Virus record (IMG/VR): IMGVR_UViG_3300044491_000950
Span: 1 to 32,317 of that record
Origin: a virus
DNA: 32,317 bases
Direction: 5' to 3' (one strand)
Of this stretch, positions 6,525 to 13,569 are shown piece after piece (position 1 is the first letter of the stretch; the number at the start of each line of letters is the position of its first letter). The translations under genes were made by a program, and so were the position numbers. The notes under the pieces were generated by a model that saw nothing but the letters and a program-made list of their open reading frames with translations, had not been told where the DNA came from and made no database searches.

Positions 6525-6944
6525 CTAGTGGGGTCCTTTCTTGTTACAGTTAGGATATAAAGTAACTAAATGTCAAAGCTACTTTGAAATACACACTCAC
6601 TTGTGCCCTTGTGAGGTCTTGTCCTATGCACAGGAAAGTAGGTGCATCTACTCTGGTGTGTATTTCAAAATACTATGTTAAAGTGATAGGGAGGATTGCA
6701 GTCTACCTCCAACAACCTAGTAAGTATTTCATACCTTCAGTTGCGCCTAGTATCAAACAGTTACGTTCGAAATACGTATCTTCATGTCTCCATGCTCATA
6801 CGCTGCCACTACAGCTACTAGCCAAGTTATCGTCCTTACGAAACGACATTTCCTTGCACTATCTAACCTAGACCGTCGTCTAACTTATGTATTTAATATA
6901 GTATGTTTTACTTATGAAGTCAAGAGTTTTTTAACTCTTTTTAT
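6525..6944 (+). ncRNA. Candidate structured RNA, about 420 nt, not assigned to a family
   Basis: This protein-free stretch has promoter, structure and terminator in one orientation. The core (6583-6669) is closed by a perfect 14-bp stem (TTTGAAATACACAC with GTGTGTATTTCAAA). Inside are three hairpins: 6597-6614 (TCAC/GTGA, 10-base loop), 6622-6635 (TCCT/AGGA, loop ATGCAC) and 6637-6652 (AGTAG/CTACT, loop GTGCAT). The last two loops are exact reverse complements, so they can form a 6-bp kissing interaction on top of a four-way junction. Further hairpins follow: GGAGG/CCTCC (6690-6710), TACGT/ACGTA (6762-6778), GCTG/CAGC (6802-6815) and TAGAC-CGTC-GTCTA (6869-6882). Reading frames here lack ribosome sites and recognisable products. 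The symmetric core would also fold from the minus strand; promoter and terminator favour plus. Function unknown. Confidence 0.55.
6922..6944 (+). terminator. Intrinsic terminator, plus strand
   Basis: AAGAGTT-TTTT-AACTCTT stem-loop (6922-6939) running into a T tract (6938-6942) on the plus strand only. On the minus strand the stem is followed by GACTTC, so it does not serve the gene ending at 6931, although it overlaps that gene's last codons. It fits the 3' end of the candidate RNA. Confidence 0.55.
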
Positions 6945-7680
6945 CACTTTTTTGTCCAGCTATTTTGTAACCGTTATCAAATTTACTCATTGTATTATAA
7001 TGAGCTGCCGCAGTCATCCTCTGAGTTTTTTCATCGTAATCTCGCTTTACAAGATCAAGTTTTTCTCTACGATAAGGTATAAGCCAAACAAACGGATCTC
7101 CTCTTTTTAATGTAACAGTAGTACCCAACATGTGTTTTGGAAACACTACAGGAACATTTATTTCATGACTGATGTCTGTGCGTATGCTACCACTAAGTGG
7201 TTGTACTTCATTAAAATGATACAGAGGGGAGTGTTGATAACAACTCCATCCTTCGGGTGTTTTGACACGCCAAGGATTTTCAGCTTTTAAACTTAGGCAC
7301 CATTTATCCTGTTCATGATCTGGTAACCAATTAAGATACTGATCAGGATGATGCCACTCCCATCCATAATTACCAGGAGTAGCTGATTCCCATGTCCAAG
7401 ACCCATCTTGTTTTATGTGTATTTTAAAGTCGCACCACAATGGAATAATATATCCTTGAGTCATAAACTCTGGAAATATTGGACATTTTCTAATTGTAGG
7501 TTTGTTAATATCATTGTCTAAGTTGCGTGGAACATTTTTAAACCATTCAGGGAAAAATTGACTAGCAGGTTGTGGCCACAAGTGGTTTAATCTTTCATCA
7601 TTTAATGGATCAAACACACTCCAAAACTCAAAGGCTGATTCGTGCGATGGTTGTTTCTTTTTCCAAAACTTCCAGCTCAT
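6931..7680 (-). CDS. Trp-rich conserved phage protein, 249 aa
   Basis: Unusually rich in Trp and His (for example WTWESATPGNYGWEWHHPDQY). Motifs such as SPLYHFNEVQPLSGSIRTD, FPKHML and LKRGDPFVWLIPYRRE recall the DUF6065-type phage proteins, from memory and not firm. No signal peptide or membrane segment; the C-terminus is Lys-rich. The ATG at 7680 lies 4 bases after the bS21 gene, with only a weak GGTAAA ribosome site, so it is probably translated by coupling. Function unknown. Confidence 0.75.
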   Translation of the reverse strand: MSWKFWKKKQPSHESAFEFWSVFDPLNDERLNHLWPQPASQFFPEWFKNVPRNLDNDINKPTIRKCPIFPEFMTQGYIIPLWCDFKIHIKQDGSWTWESATPGNYGWEWHHPDQYLNWLPDHEQDKWCLSLKAENPWRVKTPEGWSCYQHSPLYHFNEVQPLSGSIRTDISHEINVPVVFPKHMLGTTVTLKRGDPFVWLIPYRREKLDLVKRDYDEKTQRMTAAAHYNTMSKFDNGYKIAGQKSDKKS

Positions 7681-7684
7681 AGTT

Positions 7685-7924
7685 TTACCAACTATCTTTG
7701 TTTTTTTCTAATTCTTTAAGATGTCGTTTACGTGCTTGTGCTTTTTCACGTTTTTTAATTGCGCTGGGCTTTTCGTAGAATTCTTTTTTACGCATGTCTT
7801 TGACCATACCTTCTGCGTTTACTAGTTTCTTAAGTTTTCGTAATGCACGAGCTACGTCATTACCACGTACCTCTACATATAATCCACGTTTTTCGTATGA
7901 CGGTTTTTTATAATCTTTATTCAT
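7685..7924 (-). CDS. rpsU: Ribosomal protein bS21
   Basis: A 79-residue basic protein. YVEVRGNDVARALRKLKKLV, then EGMVKDMRKKEFYEKPS and the Arg/Lys-rich KKREKAQARKRH tail, follow the bS21 family along its whole length. bS21 sits on the 30S platform beside the anti-Shine-Dalgarno end of 16S rRNA and affects mRNA selection at initiation. It is the ribosomal protein most often found in phage genomes, including those of marine phages. Its ATG overlaps the IF3 stop by 4 bases (ATGA), so the two are made together. Replacement of host bS21 in the 30S subunit is inference. Confidence 0.9.
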   Translation of the reverse strand: MNKDYKKPSYEKRGLYVEVRGNDVARALRKLKKLVNAEGMVKDMRKKEFYEKPSAIKKREKAQARKRHLKELEKNKDSW

Positions 7925-8442
7925 TCTTTCCTCGTTAATATGCCTATTAGGCGGTTTCCGTTTAAACTGGGATTAGCGTCCCAGTGACTATTTTCAAGGC
8001 TATCTGCAATACGCTCCATAATCCCGAAGCCTTGCTGTTTATTAGCGTTTTCTCTACCTCTGTAGCGTATAACACACTTAACCTTGTTGCCTTTGTCTAA
8101 AAATTTATCTATGTTTTTTAGTTTAGTTTCAAAATCGTTGTCGCCAATGCCCAGTTTAAACTGCATTTCTTTAACGACAATTTGACTTTCACGTTGTCGT
8201 TTGGCTGCTTCTTTTTCTTTACGTTTTTGTTCGTAAAAGTATTTACCTGCATCTAATAGTTTAGCTATAGGAGGTTCTGCTTTTTCATTTATAACAACAA
8301 GATCTTTACCATGATTTTCTGCGAGTTTTACTGCATCGTATCGAGACAATATCTGTTGTTGTCCATCTTCTTTTATAACTCTGAGATTGGAATGCTTGAT
8401 ATCTTTATTAATTAGTTTACGAGTTTCTGCTTGTTTACGCAT
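7921..8442 (-). CDS. infC: Translation initiation factor IF-3
   Basis: A full-length 173-residue IF3 (cellular IF3 is about 180). The N-terminal domain (8-72) has RKLINKDI, NLRVIKEDG, DLVVINEKAEPPIAKLLDAGKYFYE. A Lys/Arg-rich linker helix follows, and the C-terminal domain (89-173) starts VVKEMQFKLGIGDNDFETK and carries the rRNA-binding VIRYRGREN...QQGFGIMERI. The Tyr/Arg residues typical of 30S binding are kept, so activity is likely. IF3 keeps subunits apart, checks start codons and the initiator tRNA, and in bacteria disfavours leaderless mRNAs. It overlaps the upstream gene by 8 bases and bS21 by 4. A phage IF3 beside bS21 suggests control of host initiation. Confidence 0.92.
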   Translation of the reverse strand: MRKQAETRKLINKDIKHSNLRVIKEDGQQQILSRYDAVKLAENHGKDLVVINEKAEPPIAKLLDAGKYFYEQKRKEKEAAKRQRESQIVVKEMQFKLGIGDNDFETKLKNIDKFLDKGNKVKCVIRYRGRENANKQQGFGIMERIADSLENSHWDANPSLNGNRLIGILTRKE

Positions 8443-8857
8443 CGTAATCTAATCCCTCGATTACAAACTCACTATAATCATCTACACTTTCAAAAATTTG
8501 TTTACCTATACTATTCAATATTTTCACTACTCCTGACTTTTTATTTTTTTCATTTATGTATACATTTTTAGTATCCGCAGTTAAAACCAATGCAATGCCT
8601 AATTCGTCCAGATCGTCTAAGTCTACATAAACAGTGTCACTCAGACGCATAACACTTAGCATCCATGCTAAGTTTTTATCTGTAATTTTTCCGTTTGGAT
8701 GATATAATACTACACTTACTGTATTAAAAATATTATCATATAATGTTTCTATCGTTTGTACAAACTTAATATTTGAACTTACGATTGTCACCATTGGCCC
8801 ACTTGAAGGAAGCATTAGTTCCGGCGGTGTTACTGTAAAAATTGCATTTTCCCTCAT
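8435..8857 (-). CDS. Hypothetical protein, 140 aa
   Basis: Not recognised. It contains a beta-rich first half (MVTIVSSNIKFVQTIETLYDN), an acidic centre (TVYVDLDDLDELGIALVLTAD) and an acidic C-terminus (VIEGLDYDA). No membrane segment. The stop overlaps the IF3 start by 8 bases, tying its translation to the IF3-bS21 pair. No close Shine-Dalgarno sequence precedes its ATG; AAAAGGA lies about 16 bases away. Confidence 0.75.
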   Translation of the reverse strand: MRENAIFTVTPPELMLPSSGPMVTIVSSNIKFVQTIETLYDNIFNTVSVVLYHPNGKITDKNLAWMLSVMRLSDTVYVDLDDLDELGIALVLTADTKNVYINEKNKKSGVVKILNSIGKQIFESVDDYSEFVIEGLDYDA

Positions 8858-8868
8858 TGGGTTTATGT

Positions 8869-10896
8869 TTAATCCTTTTTAATTTTTATACTTTTGATAG
8901 TTTTTCCTGAACCAGCAAGTCTTCCATCAGGACTATATAATTTCATATTATGTCTCTGACTTAATTGCTGTGCATTAAGTTCACTGTCTTCTCTATTGTC
9001 AGTATACGGGTCATATGGTGTTTTGTCAACTTCTTTTTCAAGTTCATTGGCAACCTCTTGTAAAACTTCAGGGTCTGCTTTTTCTAATAACTCTTCGATA
9101 TCACTATCTTTAAACTCGTCGTCTATAAGTTGTTGATCGACATCTTCGTATACTGGATCTTCTTGCACTGGATCTTCTTGCACCGGTGCTGACTTTTTTA
9201 CGTTTGGTTTTCTATTCCATTCGAACGTATACTGTGCTGCAATCAATAACATAACTGCCAGTGGATCGAATACAAATATAATTGTAAGTATAACCCAACG
9301 TACTGCTTCCTCTAGTATATCTCTATCTGCTTCTCCGCCATATACAAATTCAGCAATGTATTTTACTGGACCAACTTCTGCTTCTAGTTTACGTGCTTCT
9401 GCTTGTAGTGCAAACTTTGTTTCAATTATACTATCAATTTCATTGTTTGCAAGTCTGACACGTTCATTTTGTTCATCAATAAGTGTATCTAAATCAACAT
9501 TATCGCCAACTTGTATTTGATCTCTCAGTCGTTGTATAACTGTTTGGCTATTTGCAATCTCGTCTTCTGCAACTGCACGTATTCTAGCTATTTCTATTCT
9601 AGCACTTTCGATTCTAGGATCTTCTTTATTACGCAATTCTGTAATTGTGCTTTGTGCAGTTTTACGTGCTTCTCTGTTAGTAGGAATATCTGTAGTTAGT
9701 ACACTGTCTATCTTCGCTTGTATGTTTGCTTTTGTTGTGTCTAATCCACTAGCTGCATCGTTTCGTATAGTGTCGATAGTATCCAACAACGATTGCTTAC
9801 GCTCGTCGATACGTGTTGTTTGTGTGCCACGCAGGTCTTTTACCAGATCAGTGAGTCGAGTACGTTCAGCATCGACTGTGGTTTGTGCTTGTGTTCTTAG
9901 TTGTGTTTCTTGTGATTGTAATTGTGCAATTCGTGCTTGTTGTGCTTCGACCCAAGTCTGTAAAGCTCTACGTGTATTACCTCCAAAAAGACCATCACTA
10001 GTTACACCTATAACTGCTTGGCCTTCTTGTATCTTAGCACGTTCAGTACTTTGTAGTTTATTTGTAGTAACAACAATAGATTCTTCAACTGCGGCAATTT
10101 GTGCTTTCAAACTATCAACTGCACTTGTGTCTATATCAATATTGCTGATACGTGCCTCATACTCATTTGCTTGTGTGTTGATACGTTCTAAATCTATATC
10201 CAACTGTGCAATTTGATCTCTGTAAGGCTGTACCTGTTCCTCAACACTAGCAACACTAGTGCCTTGTAGTTCATCTCTGTAGCTGTTAACTACACCATTT
10301 AATCTTGCTAATTCGGTATCCAAACTGGCAATTTCATCTTCGTATACCGCTACACGATTTGCTAGTGCGTTTTCTTGTGCTGTAATAATGGCTTGCTGTT
10401 CATCGATACTAGGCTGACGTCTAGTATACGCATTGTCGATTCGAGCTTGTTCAGCATCAATCTTATCTTGAATGCCTACGTCCTGGTTATCAGCATCAGC
10501 TTCGCCTTTGACAATACGTGCTTCTGCTCTAGCAATAATGTCTTGTTGACGAACTATTTCGTCTTCCATTCTTTCCAGTTGTGCTACTTGTTCATTTGCA
10601 GCACTAGTTTGTTCGATGTGTGCTTTGGATAAGAATCCAAAAATACCCATGCTTGTAATAAACATGAGTACAACAACTGATATACTTAGATAAGTTTTGA
10701 GCCACCACGCCGATTTCTGCCAATATCGGTGTAGCCATACAGCGGTTACAAGTTTACCGACTTCTAATACACCTCCCATAATTACAATCGGCAATGCAGC
10801 GGCGGCAAAAATTGCGACCAGTCCTGCTACACTATAATATATTGCTACGGCACTGATACACAGTGCAATAAACATTACTAATATTCCAAAAATCAT
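8869..10896 (-). CDS. Large coiled-coil membrane protein, 675 aa
   Basis: Three hydrophobic helices lie near the N-terminus (about 3-22, 26-52, 67-90) and a fourth at about 533-555. Between them is a long heptad-type, Gln/Glu/Arg-rich coiled coil (about 95-510). Within the coil, VTSDGLFGGNTRRALQTW (298-315) resembles the peptidoglycan-binding domain 1 helix (DG-x-FG-x-x-T), suggesting contact with the wall. The acidic tail has a PVQEDPVQEDPVYED repeat. The start is the ATG at 10896, one base after the upstream stop with GGGGAC before it; a TTG at 10929 would add 11 residues. Similar long membrane coiled-coil proteins occur in marine T4-like phages; their role is unknown. Confidence 0.8.
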   Translation of the reverse strand: MIFGILVMFIALCISAVAIYYSVAGLVAIFAAAALPIVIMGGVLEVGKLVTAVWLHRYWQKSAWWLKTYLSISVVVLMFITSMGIFGFLSKAHIEQTSAANEQVAQLERMEDEIVRQQDIIARAEARIVKGEADADNQDVGIQDKIDAEQARIDNAYTRRQPSIDEQQAIITAQENALANRVAVYEDEIASLDTELARLNGVVNSYRDELQGTSVASVEEQVQPYRDQIAQLDIDLERINTQANEYEARISNIDIDTSAVDSLKAQIAAVEESIVVTTNKLQSTERAKIQEGQAVIGVTSDGLFGGNTRRALQTWVEAQQARIAQLQSQETQLRTQAQTTVDAERTRLTDLVKDLRGTQTTRIDERKQSLLDTIDTIRNDAASGLDTTKANIQAKIDSVLTTDIPTNREARKTAQSTITELRNKEDPRIESARIEIARIRAVAEDEIANSQTVIQRLRDQIQVGDNVDLDTLIDEQNERVRLANNEIDSIIETKFALQAEARKLEAEVGPVKYIAEFVYGGEADRDILEEAVRWVILTIIFVFDPLAVMLLIAAQYTFEWNRKPNVKKSAPVQEDPVQEDPVYEDVDQQLIDDEFKDSDIEELLEKADPEVLQEVANELEKEVDKTPYDPYTDNREDSELNAQQLSQRHNMKLYSPDGRLAGSGKTIKSIKIKKD

Positions 10897-10897
10897 T

Positions 10898-11245
10898 TTA
10901 GTCCCCGAATCTCTCAGCGAAGCCTTCAACTATCATCTTCTCGCCCACGTCAGATTTTGTACCTGCGGCGTCGATGGTATAAAGTTTTCCCATTATACGT
11001 CCTGCTTTACCTCTTTTATTTAAAATGGTTTCGCATATAAATTCATTACCTAATAGCTCTGTTAGTCGATTTTTACTCGCTACGGCCTTGCTTCTGTCTT
11101 GCTCGTTATTGCTACGAACATCTAATACATTAGCGCCATATAATTTAATCCGTTGTCTTATAGTAACGTTGAATCCAAGATCAATAATTGCATCAATGGT
11201 ATTCCCGTCTATTACTCGTATTATGCTGCATTGGTATGTATACAT
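10898..11245 (-). CDS. SNase-like (thermonuclease fold) protein with altered active site
   Basis: A 115-residue OB-fold protein. RVIDGNTIDAIIDLGFNV and IKLYGANVLDVR match the staphylococcal nuclease family as found in marine phages. Compared with the nuclease, calcium ligand Asp21 is Asn15, Arg35 is Lys34 and Glu43 is Asp42, while Arg87 is kept as Arg83 (GRIMG). The changes are conservative, but three catalytic positions at once suggests reduced activity or a binding role. A late octamer lies about 30 bases upstream and AAGGA serves as ribosome site. Confidence 0.78.
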   Translation of the reverse strand: MYTYQCSIIRVIDGNTIDAIIDLGFNVTIRQRIKLYGANVLDVRSNNEQDRSKAVASKNRLTELLGNEFICETILNKRGKAGRIMGKLYTIDAAGTKSDVGEKMIVEGFAERFGD

Positions 11246-11273
11246 TTATTGCAAAATCCTTTATTACTTTATA

Positions 11274-11966
11274 CTATTTATCGGATTTTGACTGAATTGC
11301 TAGCCAAGCGTTTGCTTGTCTATTGCGTACAGGGGTGTTTACCCAGTTTCTAACATTTTTATAAATCTGTTCAAAGTTTTGTTTACGCTCTGGATCTTCT
11401 TGTCCGCCGCTGTTATCAACTACAAAGAAATTACTTGCACCAAATACTTGTTGGAAGCCCATGATATTATCTTGTACTTGATTCCACATTTGGTTAACAA
11501 CTTTAGTAGGTAATCGACGAGCTCGTTGCGTATTACGTGCTTGCGCTACATCTTCGCTAGTGTTTACAAACAACATCATTGTTTCATACCCTAGCAATTT
11601 AAGAGACTCACTTTGTTTTTTTACTTTATCAACGTTCTTACCGGTACCGTCAATAATTAAACCAAGTCTGCCATGAAGATAACCGGCTTGCTGTGACATA
11701 GTAAGTTCTTTTGCACGATTACGTACTTCCTGTCCTCTGTCACTGTAAACTTGATCTGGGTCACTTAAATCCAAGTCTTGTTTTTTAGCCAAATATTCGT
11801 AAATATCATCACTGTTTACAGTTTTCAAACCAAACCCACTCAAAAGTTTACCGGCAACGTAGCTTTTGCCACTGCCGGGTCCTCCTGCTAGGAATACTGC
11901 TTTAAAAATATGAGGGTCATTTGGACCCTCATTAAGTTCGTGTGATATGATTTCGTTTATTAGCAT
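11274..11966 (-). CDS. P-loop kinase (zeta-toxin/polynucleotide kinase type)
   Basis: A 230-residue P-loop NTPase. The Walker A is GGPGSGKS (28-35). VNSDDIYEYL follows beta-2 as in zeta toxins and polynucleotide kinases, LIIDGTGKN is the strand-3 loop, and ARNTQRARRLPTKVV is an Arg-rich lid. The family phosphorylates small molecules, nucleotide-sugars or nucleic-acid 5' ends; the substrate here is unknown. The N-terminus MLINEIISHELNEG has the form of a capsid-targeting peptide (L-N-E as possible cut site). A late octamer is exactly 5 bases before the ATG and no Shine-Dalgarno sequence is present, so this is one of the candidate leaderless genes. Confidence 0.82.
   Translation of the reverse strand: MLINEIISHELNEGPNDPHIFKAVFLAGGPGSGKSYVAGKLLSGFGLKTVNSDDIYEYLAKKQDLDLSDPDQVYSDRGQEVRNRAKELTMSQQAGYLHGRLGLIIDGTGKNVDKVKKQSESLKLLGYETMMLFVNTSEDVAQARNTQRARRLPTKVVNQMWNQVQDNIMGFQQVFGASNFFVVDNSGGQEDPERKQNFEQIYKNVRNWVNTPVRNRQANAWLAIQSKSDK
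11275..11282 (-). promoter_or_regulatory. Late promoter octamer GATAAATA (SNase-like gene)
   Basis: GATAAATA on the minus strand, overlapping the last codons of the kinase gene. The predicted leader of about 23 bases includes an AAGGA ribosome site, so this is a conventional, not leaderless, late unit. Confidence 0.55.
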
Positions 11967-11971
11967 ACATA

Positions 11972-11979
11972 TATTTATG
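11972..11979 (-). promoter_or_regulatory. Late promoter octamer CATAAATA, 5 nt before the kinase gene
   Basis: CATAAATA-TATGT-ATG on the minus strand. Predicted +1 is the A of the start codon at 11966. Confidence 0.62.
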
Positions 11980-11988
11980 CTAGGAGTA

Positions 11989-12486
11989 TTACTCCCAACG
12001 ATAAAAAATGTGTGCGCCTATTCGTCCAACTAGTTGTAGCGTTGAGGCCCAGCGTGGTTCTACATAGTCTGCATGATAATGTGTAGCACCTTCTGTAATA
12101 CCGCGATATTTGTTTTCTTCCACCATGTTCCATGCAATTGATTGTGCTTCTACCCAACGATCCTCGTCTTGTGGCTTATCGTGTTTTCCGTCACAGTACC
12201 AACTGAATTGACATTTGTTTCGACGCATATTCCCGTTAGCATCTTGCAATCCTTGTTTGACTACTTCGCAGATTGTATTAGGATAACGTGTGTCATTTAC
12301 ACGATTTAGCACTACGTCTGCTACTGCGGCTTGGTCTGCTAAATTACTTCCTCTTGCTTCATAGTATATGTTCAGTGCCATGCACTGCACCTGTGGGAAT
12401 AGTTTTTCCAGTTCAAAGTTCTGAGCTGATGCCGGTAATGGAGCGGCTGATAACAACAACACTACTGCTGCAATAAAATGTTTCAT
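11989..12486 (-). CDS. SleB/CwlJ-type cell wall hydrolase with signal peptide
   Basis: A 165-residue exported wall hydrolase (Hydrolase_2 family). Residues 1-21 are a Sec signal (hydrophobic core IAAVVLLLSAAPLP, cleavage after ASA). The catalytic domain has CMALNIYYEARG with the probable catalytic Glu43, AVADVVLNRVNDTRYPNTIC, CQFSWYCDG and GATHYHADYVEPRWA near the C-terminus. SleB-type enzymes are lytic transglycosylases cutting peptidoglycan. As a secreted phage enzyme it is the best endolysin candidate in the window. AGAGG precedes the ATG at 12486. It sits at the end of the small-gene region. Confidence 0.9.
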   Translation of the reverse strand: MKHFIAAVVLLLSAAPLPASAQNFELEKLFPQVQCMALNIYYEARGSNLADQAAVADVVLNRVNDTRYPNTICEVVKQGLQDANGNMRRNKCQFSWYCDGKHDKPQDEDRWVEAQSIAWNMVEENKYRGITEGATHYHADYVEPRWASTLQLVGRIGAHIFYRWE

Positions 12487-12501
12487 AGTTCTGCCTCTTG
12501 A

Positions 12502-12735
12502 TTATATTAGTTCGCCAAGACTCAACTGTTCTCTGACTTTTCCGTGTTCGTCAACTAGTTGTACAGTTCCGTCTTTGATTTTACCACGTTGCACCAGATA
12601 GCTTTTTTGTTTAATCTGTCCGTTCATGTGACTTACTGCCTGTTTTTTAGAACTAAACAAATCAAAGTTTTTTGTCTTAACGCCGCCGTGGGTATTGTAA
12701 AATACAGTTTCAACTTCGTAGGTAGTCTTATTCAT
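12502..12735 (-). CDS. Small hypothetical protein, 77 aa
   Basis: Not recognised. A compact mixed alpha/beta protein with a basic centre (KKQAVSHMNGQIKQKSYLV). It has a good AGGAG ribosome site and its own sigma70-type promoter inside the end of the upstream gene, so it can be expressed early, apart from or together with the neighbours. Confidence 0.7.
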   Translation of the reverse strand: MNKTTYEVETVFYNTHGGVKTKNFDLFSSKKQAVSHMNGQIKQKSYLVQRGKIKDGTVQLVDEHGKVREQLSLGELI

Positions 12736-12761
12736 TATTATGTACGCTCCTAATTACGCAT

Positions 12762-12790
12762 AATATAATATAGAAATTGTTAAATGTCAA
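12762..12790 (-). promoter_or_regulatory. Sigma70-type promoter
   Basis: -35 TTGACA (12785-12790), 17 bases, -10 TATATT (12762-12767) on the minus strand. It overlaps the last codons of the gene ending at 12780 and drives the 77-residue gene and probably the wall hydrolase. Confidence 0.68.
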
Positions 12791-12962
12791 GTTGAAACTG
12801 ATAGTCCGGAGCTTGCTTTTCAAACTCTTCAACAATTGCTTTCTTTGTTGCAATCATATTTTCTAGCGAATATAATGCCATTCGCTTTTCATCACTTGCA
12901 CCTTCTTGAAATGCAATGATTGCATTTTCAAGTGTTTGGATATCTTGAAGTTCTTGTACCAT
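12780..12962 (-). CDS. Small helical protein, 60 aa
   Basis: Not recognised. Acidic and helical (MVQELQDIQTLENAIIAFQE...), probably a short coiled coil. CTAGGAG lies 8 bases before the ATG. It belongs to the early operon read from the promoter at 13492-13520. Confidence 0.65.
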   Translation of the reverse strand: MVQELQDIQTLENAIIAFQEGASDEKRMALYSLENMIATKKAIVEEFEKQAPDYQFQLDI

Positions 12963-12972
12963 ATTTGGTCTC

Positions 12973-13158
12973 CTAGTCTAAATCACACTGCCAATAAGAA
13001 CCATCATACTCAGCACGTAATGCACCAAGTGGATAATCCTTATGCTCAAACAGTATATAAGGTTTTGCATTATAGTCAATCTTTTGTGTCACAACATTAA
13101 CTTCGCTAAAGTCTATAATACGCTCGCCGGGTACAGCTGAATTAAAAATCCGTATCAA
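12973..13158 (-). CDS. Small protein, 61 aa, TTG start
   Basis: Not recognised. It begins at TTG 13158, overlapping the upstream TGA by 3 bases (TTGA), with GGAG 8 bases before; no ATG occurs near the N-terminus. The product is beta-rich (PYILFEHKDYPLGALRAEYDG). The unusual start codon and overlap suggest translation by coupling. Confidence 0.6.
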   Translation of the reverse strand: MIRIFNSAVPGERIIDFSEVNVVTQKIDYNAKPYILFEHKDYPLGALRAEYDGSYWQCDLD

Positions 13159-13457
13159 ACCATTGCTCCTTCAATTTCATCTGCGGCATGCTCGAACCAG
13201 CTAGTATAATTTTCACCGTCTAACAACACACTCCACTTAGCAAACATATCACTATCGATAAAGTTCCAATTAATGCCACCATCTGTATCTTTGTTTTCAT
13301 CTAGTGCAATAAAGGATTTCATATCCGCTTTAAATTGGTTATGCATCTTTTCTTCTGCTGTAAGAGCATCAAACAAACGTTCTGGAATAACTTGCAGTCC
13401 TTGTTGTGCTCTAGCAGTGGTGTATGCAGTGTAGCTGGAATAATGAATCGCTTGCAT
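13155..13457 (-). CDS. Hypothetical protein, 100 aa
   Basis: Not recognised. It has an aromatic N-terminus (IHYSSYTAYTTARAQQG), an acidic middle (LDENKDTDGGINWNF) and a Trp-containing helical end. GAGG precedes the ATG at 13457. It is the first gene after a strong promoter (13492-13520), so it is likely expressed early. Confidence 0.72.
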   Translation of the reverse strand: MQAIHYSSYTAYTTARAQQGLQVIPERLFDALTAEEKMHNQFKADMKSFIALDENKDTDGGINWNFIDSDMFAKWSVLLDGENYTSWFEHAADEIEGAMV

Positions 13458-13491
13458 TGTTAGTACCTCGTTTTGTTTAACTTATACATAC

Positions 13492-13520
13492 AGTTTAGCA
13501 CCAAGATGTCTTGTTGTCAA
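13492..13520 (-). promoter_or_regulatory. Strong sigma70-type early promoter with dyad in the spacer
   Basis: -35 TTGACA (13515-13520), 17 bases, -10 TAAACT (13492-13497). The spacer holds the dyad CAAGA-CA-TCTTG (13502-13513). GTATGTATAAGTTA follows the -10 box, exactly as at the promoter 14243-14271. The terminator of the preceding unit lies just upstream. Confidence 0.75.
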
Positions 13521-13521
13521 C

Positions 13522-13551
13522 AAAAAAGTGCAAGAAAGAATCCTTGCACTT
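13522..13551 (-). terminator. Intrinsic terminator after the 83-aa membrane protein gene
   Basis: A perfect 9-bp stem (AAGTGCAAG and CTTGCACTT, 8-base loop) running into TTTTTT on the minus strand, 19 bases after the stop at 13570. It ends the operon from 14243 and insulates the promoter at 13492-13520. Confidence 0.82.
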
Positions 13552-13569
13552 CAATGACTTGTAATTTTT

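Noticed and set aside
6571-6576. Minus-strand TTGACA within the structured RNA as a promoter for the phasin-like gene
   Set aside because: No convincing -10 box at 16-18 bases (CTAACT or TAACTG only); a late-type octamer closer to the gene is a better candidate.
6584-6871. Plus-strand 95-codon frame within the structured RNA
   Set aside because: No ribosome site and no recognisable product; the bases are explained by stems, including the perfect 14-bp closing stem.
6922-6944. Terminator for the minus-strand gene ending at 6931
   Set aside because: The T tract occurs only on the plus-strand side; the minus-strand side is followed by GACTTC.
9647-10216. 189-codon plus-strand frame opposite the coiled-coil gene
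   Set aside because: Cys/Ser-rich low-quality product, a by-product of the repetitive Gln/Ala/Arg codons on the other strand.
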